NCBI GenBank assembly: GCA_910575545.1
Contig: CAJTFH010000003.1
Span: forward strand, 62,001-126,000
Source: Bacteroidales bacterium
Lineage (GTDB): Bacteria; Bacteroidota; Bacteroidia; Bacteroidales; Muribaculaceae
DNA: 64,000 nucleotides
Reading direction: 5' to 3'
Shown here in pieces: positions 29,589 to 39,389 of this stretch; position 1 is the first letter of the stretch; each line of letters begins with the position of its first letter. The notes beneath the pieces are model-generated. The model did no database searches. It was not told where the DNA came from and worked only from the letters and a program-made list of their open reading frames with translations. Made by a program: the position numbers and the translations under genes.

Positions 29589-31433
29589 TTATAATGAGGC
29601 TGGGTTAAGAGGGAAAATCTGTAAGCCTGAAATTTGAGCTTTGTTGTCGGATTTTACCGACAGGGTTGTATATGGTTCTTGAGGGAATACGAGGTTGGTC
29701 ATTACAAATTTGCCGTCGGTATCGAACAGTTCTATGCTCGACCGGTCGATAAATAAACGGAGACTAAGTTTATTCTTATCTGAGAAAGTAGGAGCTACGG
29801 TGACAGCCGGGAAATCCTGGCTGAAGTCCACAATACCGCTTTCGCGACGGTCGAAAGATATGGTTGATTCCTCCGGATTGAAGATCATCGTCACTTTGTT
29901 TCCCAGTTTGTTTCCCAGCTCCAAAGTGACGTTACCGGCTTTTTTCGCATCGATATTCAAGATGATTTCACAAATGCCGTTGTTGGCAGATGGCAGAGCG
30001 ATTTGTCTGGAATTTTTATTTACGCTGAAAGATTTGGATGAGTGGATGCTTTTCTTCCTGAGAGCCTCTATCTCGGCAGCAGGAAGGGTTTTAACGTAGA
30101 TTTGTCCGTCAGCGGCACGGAAAAGGGTTATATCTCGTGGTAGTGTGTTTGCGCTCCTGAATTGCATGGTGGGCACTTCTGCGGCATATTGCCAGTTGCT
30201 CATCCATCCGATTACGGTGCGCCTGTTGTGGGGCGCGTCGCTCCAGCTTACGGTTGCATAATGGTCTTTGCCGAAGTCCATCCATTTTGTCGGCACTTTG
30301 CCGTCGGCATCGGTATCCGGAGTGAACGTTGTGCCATCGAAATCCCCGATAAAGTATTGTGCTGCGCTTCCTCCGAAAGGTCCGCCCGGATTAAGGTTGC
30401 ATATGAGCATCCATTTCTTTTCACCGGTGCCTTCAACTGTCAGTTCAAAAAGGTCCGGACATTCCCAAACACCACCTTGTGCACCAAACCCTTTCCCGAA
30501 AGAGCTGCGTAGATTCCATTCTTTGAGGTTTTCAGATGCAAACACAAGCATCTCGTGTTCGAGGGCATGTGCCAACATCATATTCCATTCTCCGGTGTGG
30601 TGATTCCAGAATATGTTCGGGTCGCGGGCTTCACTGTCAAGGGTTATAATGGGGTTCCCGGGATATATTTCAAATGTTTTTCCATTGTCGGTGCTGTGGG
30701 CGAGGCTTTGCACCTGGCTTGTGGCAGCCGATGTGTATAAAGCCACAATGGAGTTGCTGCCGAATCCTGAAGTGTTCCGGGGGTCGAGGGCACAGCTTCC
30801 GCTGAACACGGCTCCGAGGCCGTTTGGTTCGATGGCTGCCGGCATCTGCTTCCAATTAATCAGGTCGGTTGATGTTGCATGTCCCCATGTCATGTTCTGC
30901 CATTTTGAGCCATAGGGATTCCATTGGTAATACAGATGCCATACGCCGTCTTTATATACCATGCCGTTGGGATCGTTCATCCATCCGTATTTTGGGGCAT
31001 GATGGAAAGCCGGACGATATTTTTCCCGGTTATCAGTATTGAACGAGTCGGCTACGCTGAAATTGCCCCAGCATGCATCATCTTGGGCATCACGCACAGA
31101 AGAGCGACTTTGCGAGGTCACAATGTTGAGAATAACATCGTGACCTTTATAGGGTGTCAGGTCGAAAGGCACGGTATAGTCGACTTTGCTTTTTGCAAGG
31201 CGTACGAAAATCGTACGTTCCAGATTCCCGTCGACCACTACATTGACTGTGGCATCATCATTTGATTCCTGCACAGGCATCATCAGATATTTTCCATCTG
31301 ATTCTACCCTGACAAGGGTGTTGTTTACACCCAGATGCTCAATCTTAACGCCTTCAGATGCTGCGTTAGCGCTGATTGCTGTTGACGAAGCCATCATAAT
31401 GGCTAAAAAGTTTCTGTTAAATATATTTTTCAT
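29589..31433 (-). CDS. GH32 fructan hydrolase
   Basis: 614 aa from ATG 31433; the frame runs to a TTG at 31457 that overlaps the -7 box. After a signal peptide (FLAIMMASSTAISANA) and a small beta domain, the GH32 five-blade propeller starts at about 145. Nucleophile motif HHAPKYGWMNDPNG, transition-state Asp in EARDPNIFW, acid/base Glu in GVWECPDLFEL. All three are intact. The C-terminal beta-sandwich is complete. Likely exo-acting, freeing fructose in the periplasm, as for GH32 enzymes next to the permease in known fructan loci; bond type (levan or inulin) cannot be told. Confidence 0.9.
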   Translation of the reverse strand: MKNIFNRNFLAIMMASSTAISANAASEGVKIEHLGVNNTLVRVESDGKYLMMPVQESNDDATVNVVVDGNLERTIFVRLAKSKVDYTVPFDLTPYKGHDVILNIVTSQSRSSVRDAQDDACWGNFSVADSFNTDNREKYRPAFHHAPKYGWMNDPNGMVYKDGVWHLYYQWNPYGSKWQNMTWGHATSTDLINWKQMPAAIEPNGLGAVFSGSCALDPRNTSGFGSNSIVALYTSAATSQVQSLAHSTDNGKTFEIYPGNPIITLDSEARDPNIFWNHHTGEWNMMLAHALEHEMLVFASENLKEWNLRSSFGKGFGAQGGVWECPDLFELTVEGTGEKKWMLICNLNPGGPFGGSAAQYFIGDFDGTTFTPDTDADGKVPTKWMDFGKDHYATVSWSDAPHNRRTVIGWMSNWQYAAEVPTMQFRSANTLPRDITLFRAADGQIYVKTLPAAEIEALRKKSIHSSKSFSVNKNSRQIALPSANNGICEIILNIDAKKAGNVTLELGNKLGNKVTMIFNPEESTISFDRRESGIVDFSQDFPAVTVAPTFSDKNKLSLRLFIDRSSIELFDTDGKFVMTNLVFPQEPYTTLSVKSDNKAQISGLQIFPLNPASL

Positions 31434-31454
31434 GCTATTGGAAATTTTCTGTCG

Positions 31455-31497
31455 CAAAGCTAATATAAAAAGCCGGCCTTCCGATATAATTATCGGA
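31455..31497 (-). promoter_or_regulatory. GH32 promoter with palindromic HTCS operator
   Basis: The -7 box TAGCTTTG (minus strand, 31462-31455) lacks a -33 TTG. In its place lies TCCGATATAATTATCGGA (31480-31497), arms TCCGATA/TATCGGA with a 4-nt centre. An activator binding there is expected; the adjacent HTCS gene is the obvious candidate. Confidence 0.6.
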
Positions 31498-31568
31498 GCA
31501 TAGGGTATAACAGATGTTGCATCGACCTATTTTTGCTATTGAAAGCGGATTTTTTATGATAAAATCGG

Positions 31569-31576
31569 TAACTTTA
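31569..31576 (+). promoter_or_regulatory. Possible -7 box of the HTCS gene
   Basis: TAACTTTA followed by CACCG, 72 nt before the ATG; the same TAACTTTACACCG string is also found near 14783. No -33 at normal spacing. Confidence 0.3.
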
Positions 31577-31648
31577 CACCGTCGGTCACCAAGCTGGTAT
31601 GAATCTGAACCGGCGCTTGACATGTGTCAATTTTGAGGTTGTAATATC

Positions 31649-34477
31649 ATGAAAATAGTTTTAAAAATATTATTGGTCTTCTTATCGCTTTGTATGTTGC
31701 CGGGTTGTGGCCAGAAAAAGACCTATCGCATCGGTGTGTCGCAATGCAGCAGCGACGACTGGCGCTCGAAAATGAATGAAGAGATAGAGCGGGAGATGAT
31801 GTTCCACAGCGATGTCGAGGTGGAAATCAGGTCGGCCAATGATGACAGCCACCGGCAGATTGCCGATTTGCGTTATTTTGTGGATAATGGTTTTGATATA
31901 ATAATTGTGGCGCCTAATGAAGAAAAGTCGCTGACGCCTGTTGTGGCGGAGATATATAAGAGCGGCATTCCGGTGGTTATCTTCGACAGGGATATTGAAG
32001 GCGACACCTATACGGCGCGTATCGGTGTGGATAATGTGGGGTTAGGCCATTCTGCCGGCTTGTATGCGGCCAATCTTGTTGAAGGGGAGGGAAATATCAT
32101 AGAAATCAAAGGCCTGGAAGGCTCGTCTCCTGCTGCGGAACGTCACGAAGGGTTTAAAACGGTTGTTGACAGTCTGCCACGTCTCAATATGCTGGCATCA
32201 GGTTGGGCCCGTTGGAACCAGGAAGATGCCGTTCCATTGGTGGATTCATTGTTACAGCTCTATCCTCAGACCAATATCATATATGCCCACAATGACCGCA
32301 TGGCAATAGGGGCGTCTATAGCGGCAAATAGGCTTGGTCGTGGTGACATTAAAATCATAGGTATTGATGCTGCCCCGGAAATCGGGATAAAAGCTGTGGC
32401 CGACAGTGTTATCGACGCCACGTTTTTATATCCGACCGAGGGGCATAGGCTAATCCGCCGTGCACTCGATATTCTTGAAGGGAAGCCTTATCCGAAAGAT
32501 GAGATGCTTCCGCTGGCATCTGCTGTTGACTTGACGAATGCCGACATCTTGTTGTTGCAGAATGCATCACTTAGTGAGGAAACCGCTAAAATGCATATGC
32601 TGAAAACGCAGGTTGACCGGTATTGGCAGCAACACTCTTCGCAGACAACCTTGTTTTATGCAACATTGGTTATTCTGATGCTGATGTTTTTTATGGTGTT
32701 CATGCTGTTGCGCACATTCTGGAGCAACCGGCGTCACCGCGTTGTGCTGGAGGAAAAAAACAGATTGCTCGAGGAGGAACGCGACAAGCAGGAAAAGCTC
32801 AATGAGCAGCTTGCCACTGCAACACAGTCGAAGCTGGCATTTTTCACCAATGTGTCGCATGACCTGCGCACACCTCTGACTTTGATATCAGAACCCGTTG
32901 CGCAGTTGGCCTCGGCATCGAATCTCACACCCCAGCAACACACCTTGATGCAGCTGGCAAATAAAAATGTCAGAATCCTGATGAGATTAATCAATCAGGT
33001 GCTTGATTTCCGCAAATATGATAGCGGGAGGTTGGAACTGTCGCCACGGGAAGTGGATTTCAGGCAGATTGCATCGGAATGGCTACAGTCGTTCAAGCCT
33101 TTGGCCATGAAACGTCATATTAAATTCAATGTCGTTTTCTCTGACAAAGATGATTTTAGATTGGGGGTTGATATAGAAAAAATCGAAAGGGTAGTGTTTA
33201 ATCTGCTTGCAAACGCGTTTAAATACACACCTGATAATGGAACCATTTCATTTTCGGCTGAATGCGCTGCCGGAATGTTGCAATTTTCAGTGGCAGATAC
33301 CGGAATCGGAATTTCTTCAGATGAGATTGATCGTGTGTTTGACAATTTCTATCAGGTTGAGAAGATACGCCCGAATGGATCGGGCATAGGTTTGTGGCTT
33401 TCGAGGTCGCTGGTTGAGATGCATGGCGGCCGTATAGAAATAAGCAGCACACAAGGCAAAGGTTCTGTATTCACCGTCGAGATTCCTGTAAGGCATGTGT
33501 CGGAAGAGGTGTCAGGAGCAGAACCTATGATATCTTCAGAGGATATTGCCACTGAGTTGTCGGCGATTGAAGGCCTGGCCATGGTCTCCCATATGGGAGA
33601 CTCGTCAACGCAATGCGTTGACGAGTCAACTGTTCTGGTGGATAAATCAGACAGTCGCCCGTTGGTGTTGGTTATTGATGACAGCGCGGATATGCGTTTG
33701 TTTATCACAGAATTGCTCAAAGATGACTACCGGGTGATACGTGCGGCCAATGGAAAGGAAGGGGTGAGAATGGCATCTAAATTCGTTCCGGATCTTATAA
33801 TCTGCGATGTTATGATGCCGGAAATGGACGGTATGGAATGCTGTCGCATAATAAAGGGTGAAATATCAACCTCCCATATCCCCCTTTTAATGCTGACAGC
33901 CTGTGCAATGGATGAACAGAGAATAGAGGGATATGTCAGCGGGGCTGACGGTTACCTGTCTAAGCCGTTTTCCCATGATGTGTTGCTTGCCCGGTGCGGA
34001 AGTTTGATAGCCAACCGCCGCAGGATTGATAATATATGGCAATCTAAAAGTGTTCTGAAGGCCGTGGCCGCTGATAAGGCGGCTTCTGCCGATATGGCGT
34101 TGGCGATAGCACCGTCGCCCGATTCATCTGCCGGAGCTGATATCGACAGTGAGTTCTATAACCGGTTTCTTACGATTGTAAAAAAGGAATTGTCGAATCC
34201 TGAGCTGAGTGTTGACTCACTTGCCGGCCAGATGGGGCTTGGCCGGTCGCAGTTCTACCGTAAGATTAAAGCGCTCACCAATTATTCACCAGTTGAGCTT
34301 TTGCGGAACCTACGCCTTCAACAGGCCCGTTCATTGTTGACCACCACTGAAAAATCGATTAGTGAGATTGCCTATGAAACTGGTTTCTCAACACCGGCCT
34401 ATTTCACAAAATGTTTCCGCGACACATTCGGCATGACTCCGTCTGATTTGCGCACACAATTGTCGCAGACCTCCTGA
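31649..34477 (+). CDS. Hybrid two-component regulator of the fructan locus (BT1754-type)
   Basis: 942 aa. Signal-anchor (MKIVLKILLVFLSLCMLPGCG), then a type-I periplasmic-binding-protein sensor at about 25-310 (RIGVSQCSSDDWRSKMNEEIEREM; RDIEGDTYTARIGVDNVGLGHSAG; IIGIDAAPEIG), a membrane helix at about 335-358, histidine kinase (FFTNVSHDLRTPLTLI with the phospho-His; N-box NLLANAFKYTP), receiver (VLVIDDSADMR; phospho-Asp in ICDVMMPEMDG), and an AraC-type DNA-binding domain at the end. The same layout with fructose as ligand is known for BT1754 in B. thetaiotaomicron. Between kinase and receiver (residues about 645-660) the DNA carries two perfect palindromes (33584-33627). Confidence 0.9.
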   Translation: MKIVLKILLVFLSLCMLPGCGQKKTYRIGVSQCSSDDWRSKMNEEIEREMMFHSDVEVEIRSANDDSHRQIADLRYFVDNGFDIIIVAPNEEKSLTPVVAEIYKSGIPVVIFDRDIEGDTYTARIGVDNVGLGHSAGLYAANLVEGEGNIIEIKGLEGSSPAAERHEGFKTVVDSLPRLNMLASGWARWNQEDAVPLVDSLLQLYPQTNIIYAHNDRMAIGASIAANRLGRGDIKIIGIDAAPEIGIKAVADSVIDATFLYPTEGHRLIRRALDILEGKPYPKDEMLPLASAVDLTNADILLLQNASLSEETAKMHMLKTQVDRYWQQHSSQTTLFYATLVILMLMFFMVFMLLRTFWSNRRHRVVLEEKNRLLEEERDKQEKLNEQLATATQSKLAFFTNVSHDLRTPLTLISEPVAQLASASNLTPQQHTLMQLANKNVRILMRLINQVLDFRKYDSGRLELSPREVDFRQIASEWLQSFKPLAMKRHIKFNVVFSDKDDFRLGVDIEKIERVVFNLLANAFKYTPDNGTISFSAECAAGMLQFSVADTGIGISSDEIDRVFDNFYQVEKIRPNGSGIGLWLSRSLVEMHGGRIEISSTQGKGSVFTVEIPVRHVSEEVSGAEPMISSEDIATELSAIEGLAMVSHMGDSSTQCVDESTVLVDKSDSRPLVLVIDDSADMRLFITELLKDDYRVIRAANGKEGVRMASKFVPDLIICDVMMPEMDGMECCRIIKGEISTSHIPLLMLTACAMDEQRIEGYVSGADGYLSKPFSHDVLLARCGSLIANRRRIDNIWQSKSVLKAVAADKAASADMALAIAPSPDSSAGADIDSEFYNRFLTIVKKELSNPELSVDSLAGQMGLGRSQFYRKIKALTNYSPVELLRNLRLQQARSLLTTTEKSISEIAYETGFSTPAYFTKCFRDTFGMTPSDLRTQLSQTS
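33584..33627 (+). repeat. Paired perfect palindromes inside the HTCS gene
   Basis: GTCTCCCATATGGGAGAC (33584-33601), then GACTCGTCAACGCA-A-TGCGTTGACGAGTC (33599-33627) overlapping by 3 bases. Both arms are perfect. They encode an interdomain linker (VSHMGDSSTQCVDEST), where a short insertion would be tolerated. Confidence 0.7.
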
Positions 34478-34545
34478 GGCTTCTATTTTTGACGCTTTTG
34501 ATATAACAAAACGTGCATGGCTTGATTATTTATAGCCCGCGCAAC

Positions 34546-34578
34546 AACGCTTATAGGCATCTGAGGCCTGTAAGCGTT
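34546..34578 (+). terminator. Hairpin between HTCS and susC
   Basis: AACGCTTATAGGC / GCCTGTAAGCGTT, 13 bp with one wobble and a 7-nt loop, followed by AATTTTG. It may end the HTCS transcript or act as a leader structure for susC, whose ATG is 42 nt on. Confidence 0.55.
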
Positions 34579-34620
34579 AATTTTGCTGCAAAATCAACTA
34601 ATACCAATTATTCACATAAC

Positions 34621-37600
34621 ATGAAAAGAACACTCCTGAGCGCGTTGCTAATGCTTGTCATGGCGGTTTACGCGCAGGCACAGGACATAACTGTGCATGG
34701 TTCGGTCTGGAGCATTACAGACGATGAGCCATTGATTGGAGCCACGGTTTCGTCAGTGGCCAATCCGCAAACGGTGGTGGCATCGGATATTGACGGTAAT
34801 TTTACCATCACCGTGCCCCAAGGTTCACAAATCGCAGTCACTTATATAGGCTACCGCAAGCAGGTTGTTGACGCGCAACCCCAGGTGCGTGTGCTTCTTG
34901 AAGAGGATGCACAGGCACTCGACGAAATTGTTGTTGTGGGCTATCAGACGGTTAGGAAGGCAGACCTTACCGGTGCGGTGTCTGTGATGGATATGAAGCA
35001 ACCCATAAGTGAGAACTCCGGAAGCATCATCAATTCTATGCAGGGGCGTCTGCCTGGTGTGTCGATTACGACAGATGCCGCTCCCGGCGGAGGTGGTGCT
35101 ATCCGTGTCAGAGGTATGTCGACGGTCAATGCCAACGATCCTCTTTACATTGTCGATGGTGTGCCGACCGACGAAATCAAATCTATCAACCCTTCTGACA
35201 TAGAATCAATCCAGGTGTTGAAAGATGCCGCATCTGCGTCAATCTACGGCTCGCGTGCGGCCAACGGTGTGATTATCGTCACCACCCGCCATGGCAAAGG
35301 CGACAAACTCACAGTCAATGTTAACTATGCCGCTTCATTGCAGACTGTCGGAAAAACCTATAAAATGCTGAATGCAGAGGAGTGGGGCCGTGCTTATTGG
35401 AAGGCGAGTGCCAATTCCAATATCACACCCTCCCATCCGCTCTACGGCAATGGGGAAACCCCTAAACTTGTTGAGTTCATAGGTGGCAATGAAAACTACC
35501 GCACCACAGATACCGACTGGCAAGACGAAGTTTACCATAGTGCCTGGACGAACAATCTGACTGCATCGGTGTCTAATAACTCCGAGCGTGGTTCATTCCT
35601 GTTCTCTGCCAATTATATCAATCAGGACGGTATGATGCGCGACACTTTCTACCGCCGCTATTCGGCTCGTGTCAATTCGCAGTTCAACATCTGCAAATGG
35701 GTCACAGTGGGTGAAAACCTGATGGTTGCAAACTGGACAGACCGAGGCTATGCAACAAACGACGACAGAGGCATTCCTTACACAGCGATGCGGCAGCATC
35801 CGGCTCTTCCGGTTAAGGGTGCAGACGGCGATTGGGCGCGTCCGATGGATCTGATTTCATCCGATATAGCCAATCCCGTACAGCAGCTTGCCAACGGCAA
35901 GGATAATTCAAACCAGAGCTGGCGCATATTCGGTAACATGTTCCTTGCAGTAATGCCTGTTGACGGTCTGACATTAAAAACGAATCTGGGTATCGAGCAT
36001 GTGCAGTATCTTAACAAGACCCTCAACCGCAAACTGATATCGTCTGACACCAACAGCATGAGCCGTGAATATGGCCAGGGTGACACCTGGACATGGACAA
36101 ACACAGCCAACTATGTAAAGACTTTCAACAAGGTGCATAACCTTAACGCCCTGTTTGGAGTGGAAGCGATAAAATATACCTTTGAGAATGTAGGGGCTGC
36201 CCGCACGAAATATGCATTTGAAGATGATGATTACATGCATATCGATTCAGGAGAGGGCGCACAGACCAACAATGGCACAAAGCGCCAATGGGGATTGTTC
36301 TCAATCTTCGCAAAGGTTGATTATAACTTTGCCGACCGTTATCTCGCATCGTTTACTATCCGCCGCGACCAGTCGTCTCGACTCGACAAAAACAGCAATT
36401 CGGGTGTGTTCCCGGCTTTCACTGTGGCATGGCGTCCGACACAGGAGCCATTCTTCCCTGAAAACAATGTGCTTTCCGACCTTAAGGTTCGTTTCGCATG
36501 GGGGCAGAACGGTAACTCCGCCATCGACAACTGGTATGCATCTTATAGCACTTATGCCTATAACATGGGCAACGGGGCTTATGACCTTAACGGCACGAAT
36601 ACCGGCCAGGTTCCGGGCATAATTGTGGCTACTACCGGTAACCACGAACTGAAATGGGAAACCACCACGCAGTCGAACATCGGTCTTGATGTATCTTTCC
36701 TCAACGGTTCTCTGTCATTGACAGCCGACTATTATTGGAAACGAACCAAAGACATGTTGACTATACCTCCGGTTCTTTCTGTGGCAGGTGAGAATGCGGC
36801 CATGTGGATGAATACCGGTGATATGGATAACCAGGGTTTTGAAATCGCCCTTAACTATATCAGCCCGAAATATGGCGATTTCTCATGGAGCGGTAACTTT
36901 AATATCTCACGTTACAAGAACAAGCTCGTCAAGCTGAACAACCTTGTCAATACAATCGGAGGGGATGTGCGTATCATGGTCGATGAGCCTATGGGAGTGT
37001 ATTACGGATATGTGTGCGATGGAATCTTCCAGTCAAAAGAGCAGGTTATGAACCATGCCCGCCAGCAAGGTGCTGCCGAAGGCCGTTTGATTTACCGCGA
37101 CCTCGATGGTAACGGAGTCATTGATGAAAATGACCGTTGCATAATCGGTGACCCTAATCCTGATTTCTCAATGGGTCTCAATCTCGATTTCAGCTACCGT
37201 GATTTCACACTCAGCACATTCTTCACAGGCGATTTCGGGTTTGACATATACAACACCACGAAACGCCAGCTCTATCTGATGAGCTACGGAGGTGTGTCGA
37301 CCAACCGCAGTGCCGACCTGCTCAATGCGTGGACAACGACAAACCGCGATACCGATATTCCGGCCTTGTCGCTGACTGACGATAACAACGAAGCCCGCAT
37401 GAGCAGCTACTATGTTGAAGACGGCTCCTACTTTAAAATGAAGTATCTCAAATTGGCATATTCACTGCCGAAGAACATCTTGCGTCCCATAGGGGCAAGT
37501 GTGCTCAATGTCTATGCGCAGTTGGAAAATGTGTTCACAATCACCAAATACAAAGGCCTTGATCCGGAACTGCCCCTTGGCACATATGGTTCGCGTGTGG

Positions 37601-37659
37601 ATAACGGCCCGTATCCCCGCTCACGGGTTGTGACACTTGGCCTCAATGTAACATTCTAA
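34621..37659 (+). CDS. SusC-family TonB-dependent fructan transporter
   Basis: 1012 aa from ATG 34621; an earlier in-frame start at 34513 lies across the hairpin and lacks a signal peptide. Signal peptide MKRTLLSALLMLVMAVYAQA; carboxypeptidase-like domain (DITVHGSVWSITDDEPLIGATV...GNFTITVPQGSQIAVTYIGYRKQVV); TonB-box-like LDEIVVVGYQ; plug (GRLPGVSITT, VRGMSTVNANDPLYIVDGVP, IQVLKDAASASIYGSRAANGVI); 22-strand barrel ending in F. Imports oligosaccharides across the outer membrane with the SusD lid encoded 12 nt downstream. Confidence 0.93.
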   Translation: MKRTLLSALLMLVMAVYAQAQDITVHGSVWSITDDEPLIGATVSSVANPQTVVASDIDGNFTITVPQGSQIAVTYIGYRKQVVDAQPQVRVLLEEDAQALDEIVVVGYQTVRKADLTGAVSVMDMKQPISENSGSIINSMQGRLPGVSITTDAAPGGGGAIRVRGMSTVNANDPLYIVDGVPTDEIKSINPSDIESIQVLKDAASASIYGSRAANGVIIVTTRHGKGDKLTVNVNYAASLQTVGKTYKMLNAEEWGRAYWKASANSNITPSHPLYGNGETPKLVEFIGGNENYRTTDTDWQDEVYHSAWTNNLTASVSNNSERGSFLFSANYINQDGMMRDTFYRRYSARVNSQFNICKWVTVGENLMVANWTDRGYATNDDRGIPYTAMRQHPALPVKGADGDWARPMDLISSDIANPVQQLANGKDNSNQSWRIFGNMFLAVMPVDGLTLKTNLGIEHVQYLNKTLNRKLISSDTNSMSREYGQGDTWTWTNTANYVKTFNKVHNLNALFGVEAIKYTFENVGAARTKYAFEDDDYMHIDSGEGAQTNNGTKRQWGLFSIFAKVDYNFADRYLASFTIRRDQSSRLDKNSNSGVFPAFTVAWRPTQEPFFPENNVLSDLKVRFAWGQNGNSAIDNWYASYSTYAYNMGNGAYDLNGTNTGQVPGIIVATTGNHELKWETTTQSNIGLDVSFLNGSLSLTADYYWKRTKDMLTIPPVLSVAGENAAMWMNTGDMDNQGFEIALNYISPKYGDFSWSGNFNISRYKNKLVKLNNLVNTIGGDVRIMVDEPMGVYYGYVCDGIFQSKEQVMNHARQQGAAEGRLIYRDLDGNGVIDENDRCIIGDPNPDFSMGLNLDFSYRDFTLSTFFTGDFGFDIYNTTKRQLYLMSYGGVSTNRSADLLNAWTTTNRDTDIPALSLTDDNNEARMSSYYVEDGSYFKMKYLKLAYSLPKNILRPIGASVLNVYAQLENVFTITKYKGLDPELPLGTYGSRVDNGPYPRSRVVTLGLNVTF

Positions 37660-37671
37660 CCTATAAATCAG

Positions 37672-39360
37672 ATGACAATGAAAACCATCATAAGAAAATA
37701 TTCAAGCCGTATGCTTCTGGCTTTTGCTGGAACATTCTCGTTGGGTATGGTGTCGTGCGATGACATGCTCGATATGAAACCACAGGGACAGTTCACTTCA
37801 GACCAGCTCGACGATTCCTCTATCGAAGGGGTGATGGCTGCGGCATATGCCGGGTTACAGGCTCATTTTTTCGGAAATAACGAAGCCTTTGCCGGACCTA
37901 TCACCAACTGGATTTTCGACGTGCGTTCTGACGATGCCTATAAAGGTGGGGGCGGTGTGTCGATGGAGGCCAACATCCATCAGCTCGAAGTGAGCAATAT
38001 ACAAAGCGACAATGTGAGCTGTCTCAACAAATGGCAGAACAATTATTTTGCAGTGTCGCGTTGCAACAAGGCTATTGATGCGGTGGTAAACGCCGACGGT
38101 GTGAGCGATAAGGATAACCTCATAGCCCAGTTGAAGACCCTTCGCGCATGGTTCTATTTCGATCTGATACGTGTTTTCGACCGTATCCCATATTTCACTC
38201 AAAATGATAACCCCAATGCTGCAAGCCCCTGGCAATATAGCCGCGAACAGATATTCGGGTTCATCAAGAAAGACCTCGCTGATGCATATATGACGCTTCC
38301 GCCATCACAGTCGCAGCCGGGACGTTTCAACAAATATGTTGCAGCTGCCATACATGCCAAAGTGTCGGCATTCACATCCTCTTGGGGAGAAGTCGTGGAA
38401 TATGCCGATTATGTGATAAACAGCGGTAAATACGAGCTTTATCCTAATTTCCTTGACATGTCGAAGGTAGAGTTCAATAATTCATATGAGTCGGTTCTCG
38501 CCATACAGTTCTCCACGGCCAACAACAATGCCAACATCAACTGGTGTAATTTATTGAATACGACTTATAGTGCCGGTAACTTGTTTGGCAACGGGGATGA
38601 TTTCTTCCTTGCCAGCCAGAATCTGGTCAATGCCTTCCGCACTGATGAAAACGGGTTGCCGTATCTTGACGGCACATTCAACGATGTGAAGGTAACTACG
38701 AATTACGACGGCAATGTCGATCCCCGCCTTGATTTCACTGTCGGCCGAATCGGAATGCCGTTCAGAGGCCATTCTTACACAATGGAATGGACCCGTGCGT
38801 ATGATGTCTATGGGGAGTATTCAGGTAAAAAAGGGCTGATTGACCCGTCTTCGTCTGATATGGTGCAAGGTTTCCCTTGGGGTGCGTCACCTTTGAATTT
38901 TTGTCTGATTCGCTATGCCGATATACTGTTGCTTAAAGCCGAGGCGCTGATTGAGCAGAATGTGAATCTGAAAGGCGCACGCGAACTCATCAATGAGGTG
39001 AGAGCCAAAGCAGCCCGCTCGGTAGATGCAAACTATTCGCCGGTAGACTGCAACCCGATGGTAGCGTCGTATAAAGTAGGTCAGTATCCTGAAACCGGGT
39101 GGACACAGGATTATGCCCGTCGCGCCGTGCGCATGGAGCGCCGTCTGGAGCTGGCTATGGAAGGCAACCGTTGGTTCGACCTCGTGCGCTGGGGGATTGC
39201 CGAAACCACAATGAATGAATATTTCCGCACTGAATCGCAACTCCGTTCATATCTCGACGGTGCGCAGATGAGTGCCGATGAGACATTCCTGCCGATACCT
39301 TTGGCTGAAGTAGAAAATAGCGGCGGTCTGTATGGGGAATATGATAAAGTTGACCTTTAA
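37672..39360 (+). CDS. SusD/RagB-family starch-binding-type lipoprotein
   Basis: 562 aa; starts at 37672, or two codons later at ATG 37678. Lipoprotein signal with Cys in GMVSCDDMLDMKPQGQFT. SusD features: helical TPR-like core with LRAWFYFDLIRVFDRIPYF and the C-terminal IRYADILLLKAEALIEQ..ARELINEVRAKA, and RLELAMEGNRWFDLVRWG. It forms the lid over the preceding SusC and captures fructan at the cell surface. 12 nt after susC. Confidence 0.92.
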   Translation: MTMKTIIRKYSSRMLLAFAGTFSLGMVSCDDMLDMKPQGQFTSDQLDDSSIEGVMAAAYAGLQAHFFGNNEAFAGPITNWIFDVRSDDAYKGGGGVSMEANIHQLEVSNIQSDNVSCLNKWQNNYFAVSRCNKAIDAVVNADGVSDKDNLIAQLKTLRAWFYFDLIRVFDRIPYFTQNDNPNAASPWQYSREQIFGFIKKDLADAYMTLPPSQSQPGRFNKYVAAAIHAKVSAFTSSWGEVVEYADYVINSGKYELYPNFLDMSKVEFNNSYESVLAIQFSTANNNANINWCNLLNTTYSAGNLFGNGDDFFLASQNLVNAFRTDENGLPYLDGTFNDVKVTTNYDGNVDPRLDFTVGRIGMPFRGHSYTMEWTRAYDVYGEYSGKKGLIDPSSSDMVQGFPWGASPLNFCLIRYADILLLKAEALIEQNVNLKGARELINEVRAKAARSVDANYSPVDCNPMVASYKVGQYPETGWTQDYARRAVRMERRLELAMEGNRWFDLVRWGIAETTMNEYFRTESQLRSYLDGAQMSADETFLPIPLAEVENSGGLYGEYDKVDL

Positions 39361-39389
39361 GGGTTAAATGGATTATAAGCAAAAACAAA

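Noticed and set aside
34513-34620. Upstream extension of susC
   Set aside because: Crosses the hairpin at 34546-34578 and puts the signal peptide 37 residues inside the protein.
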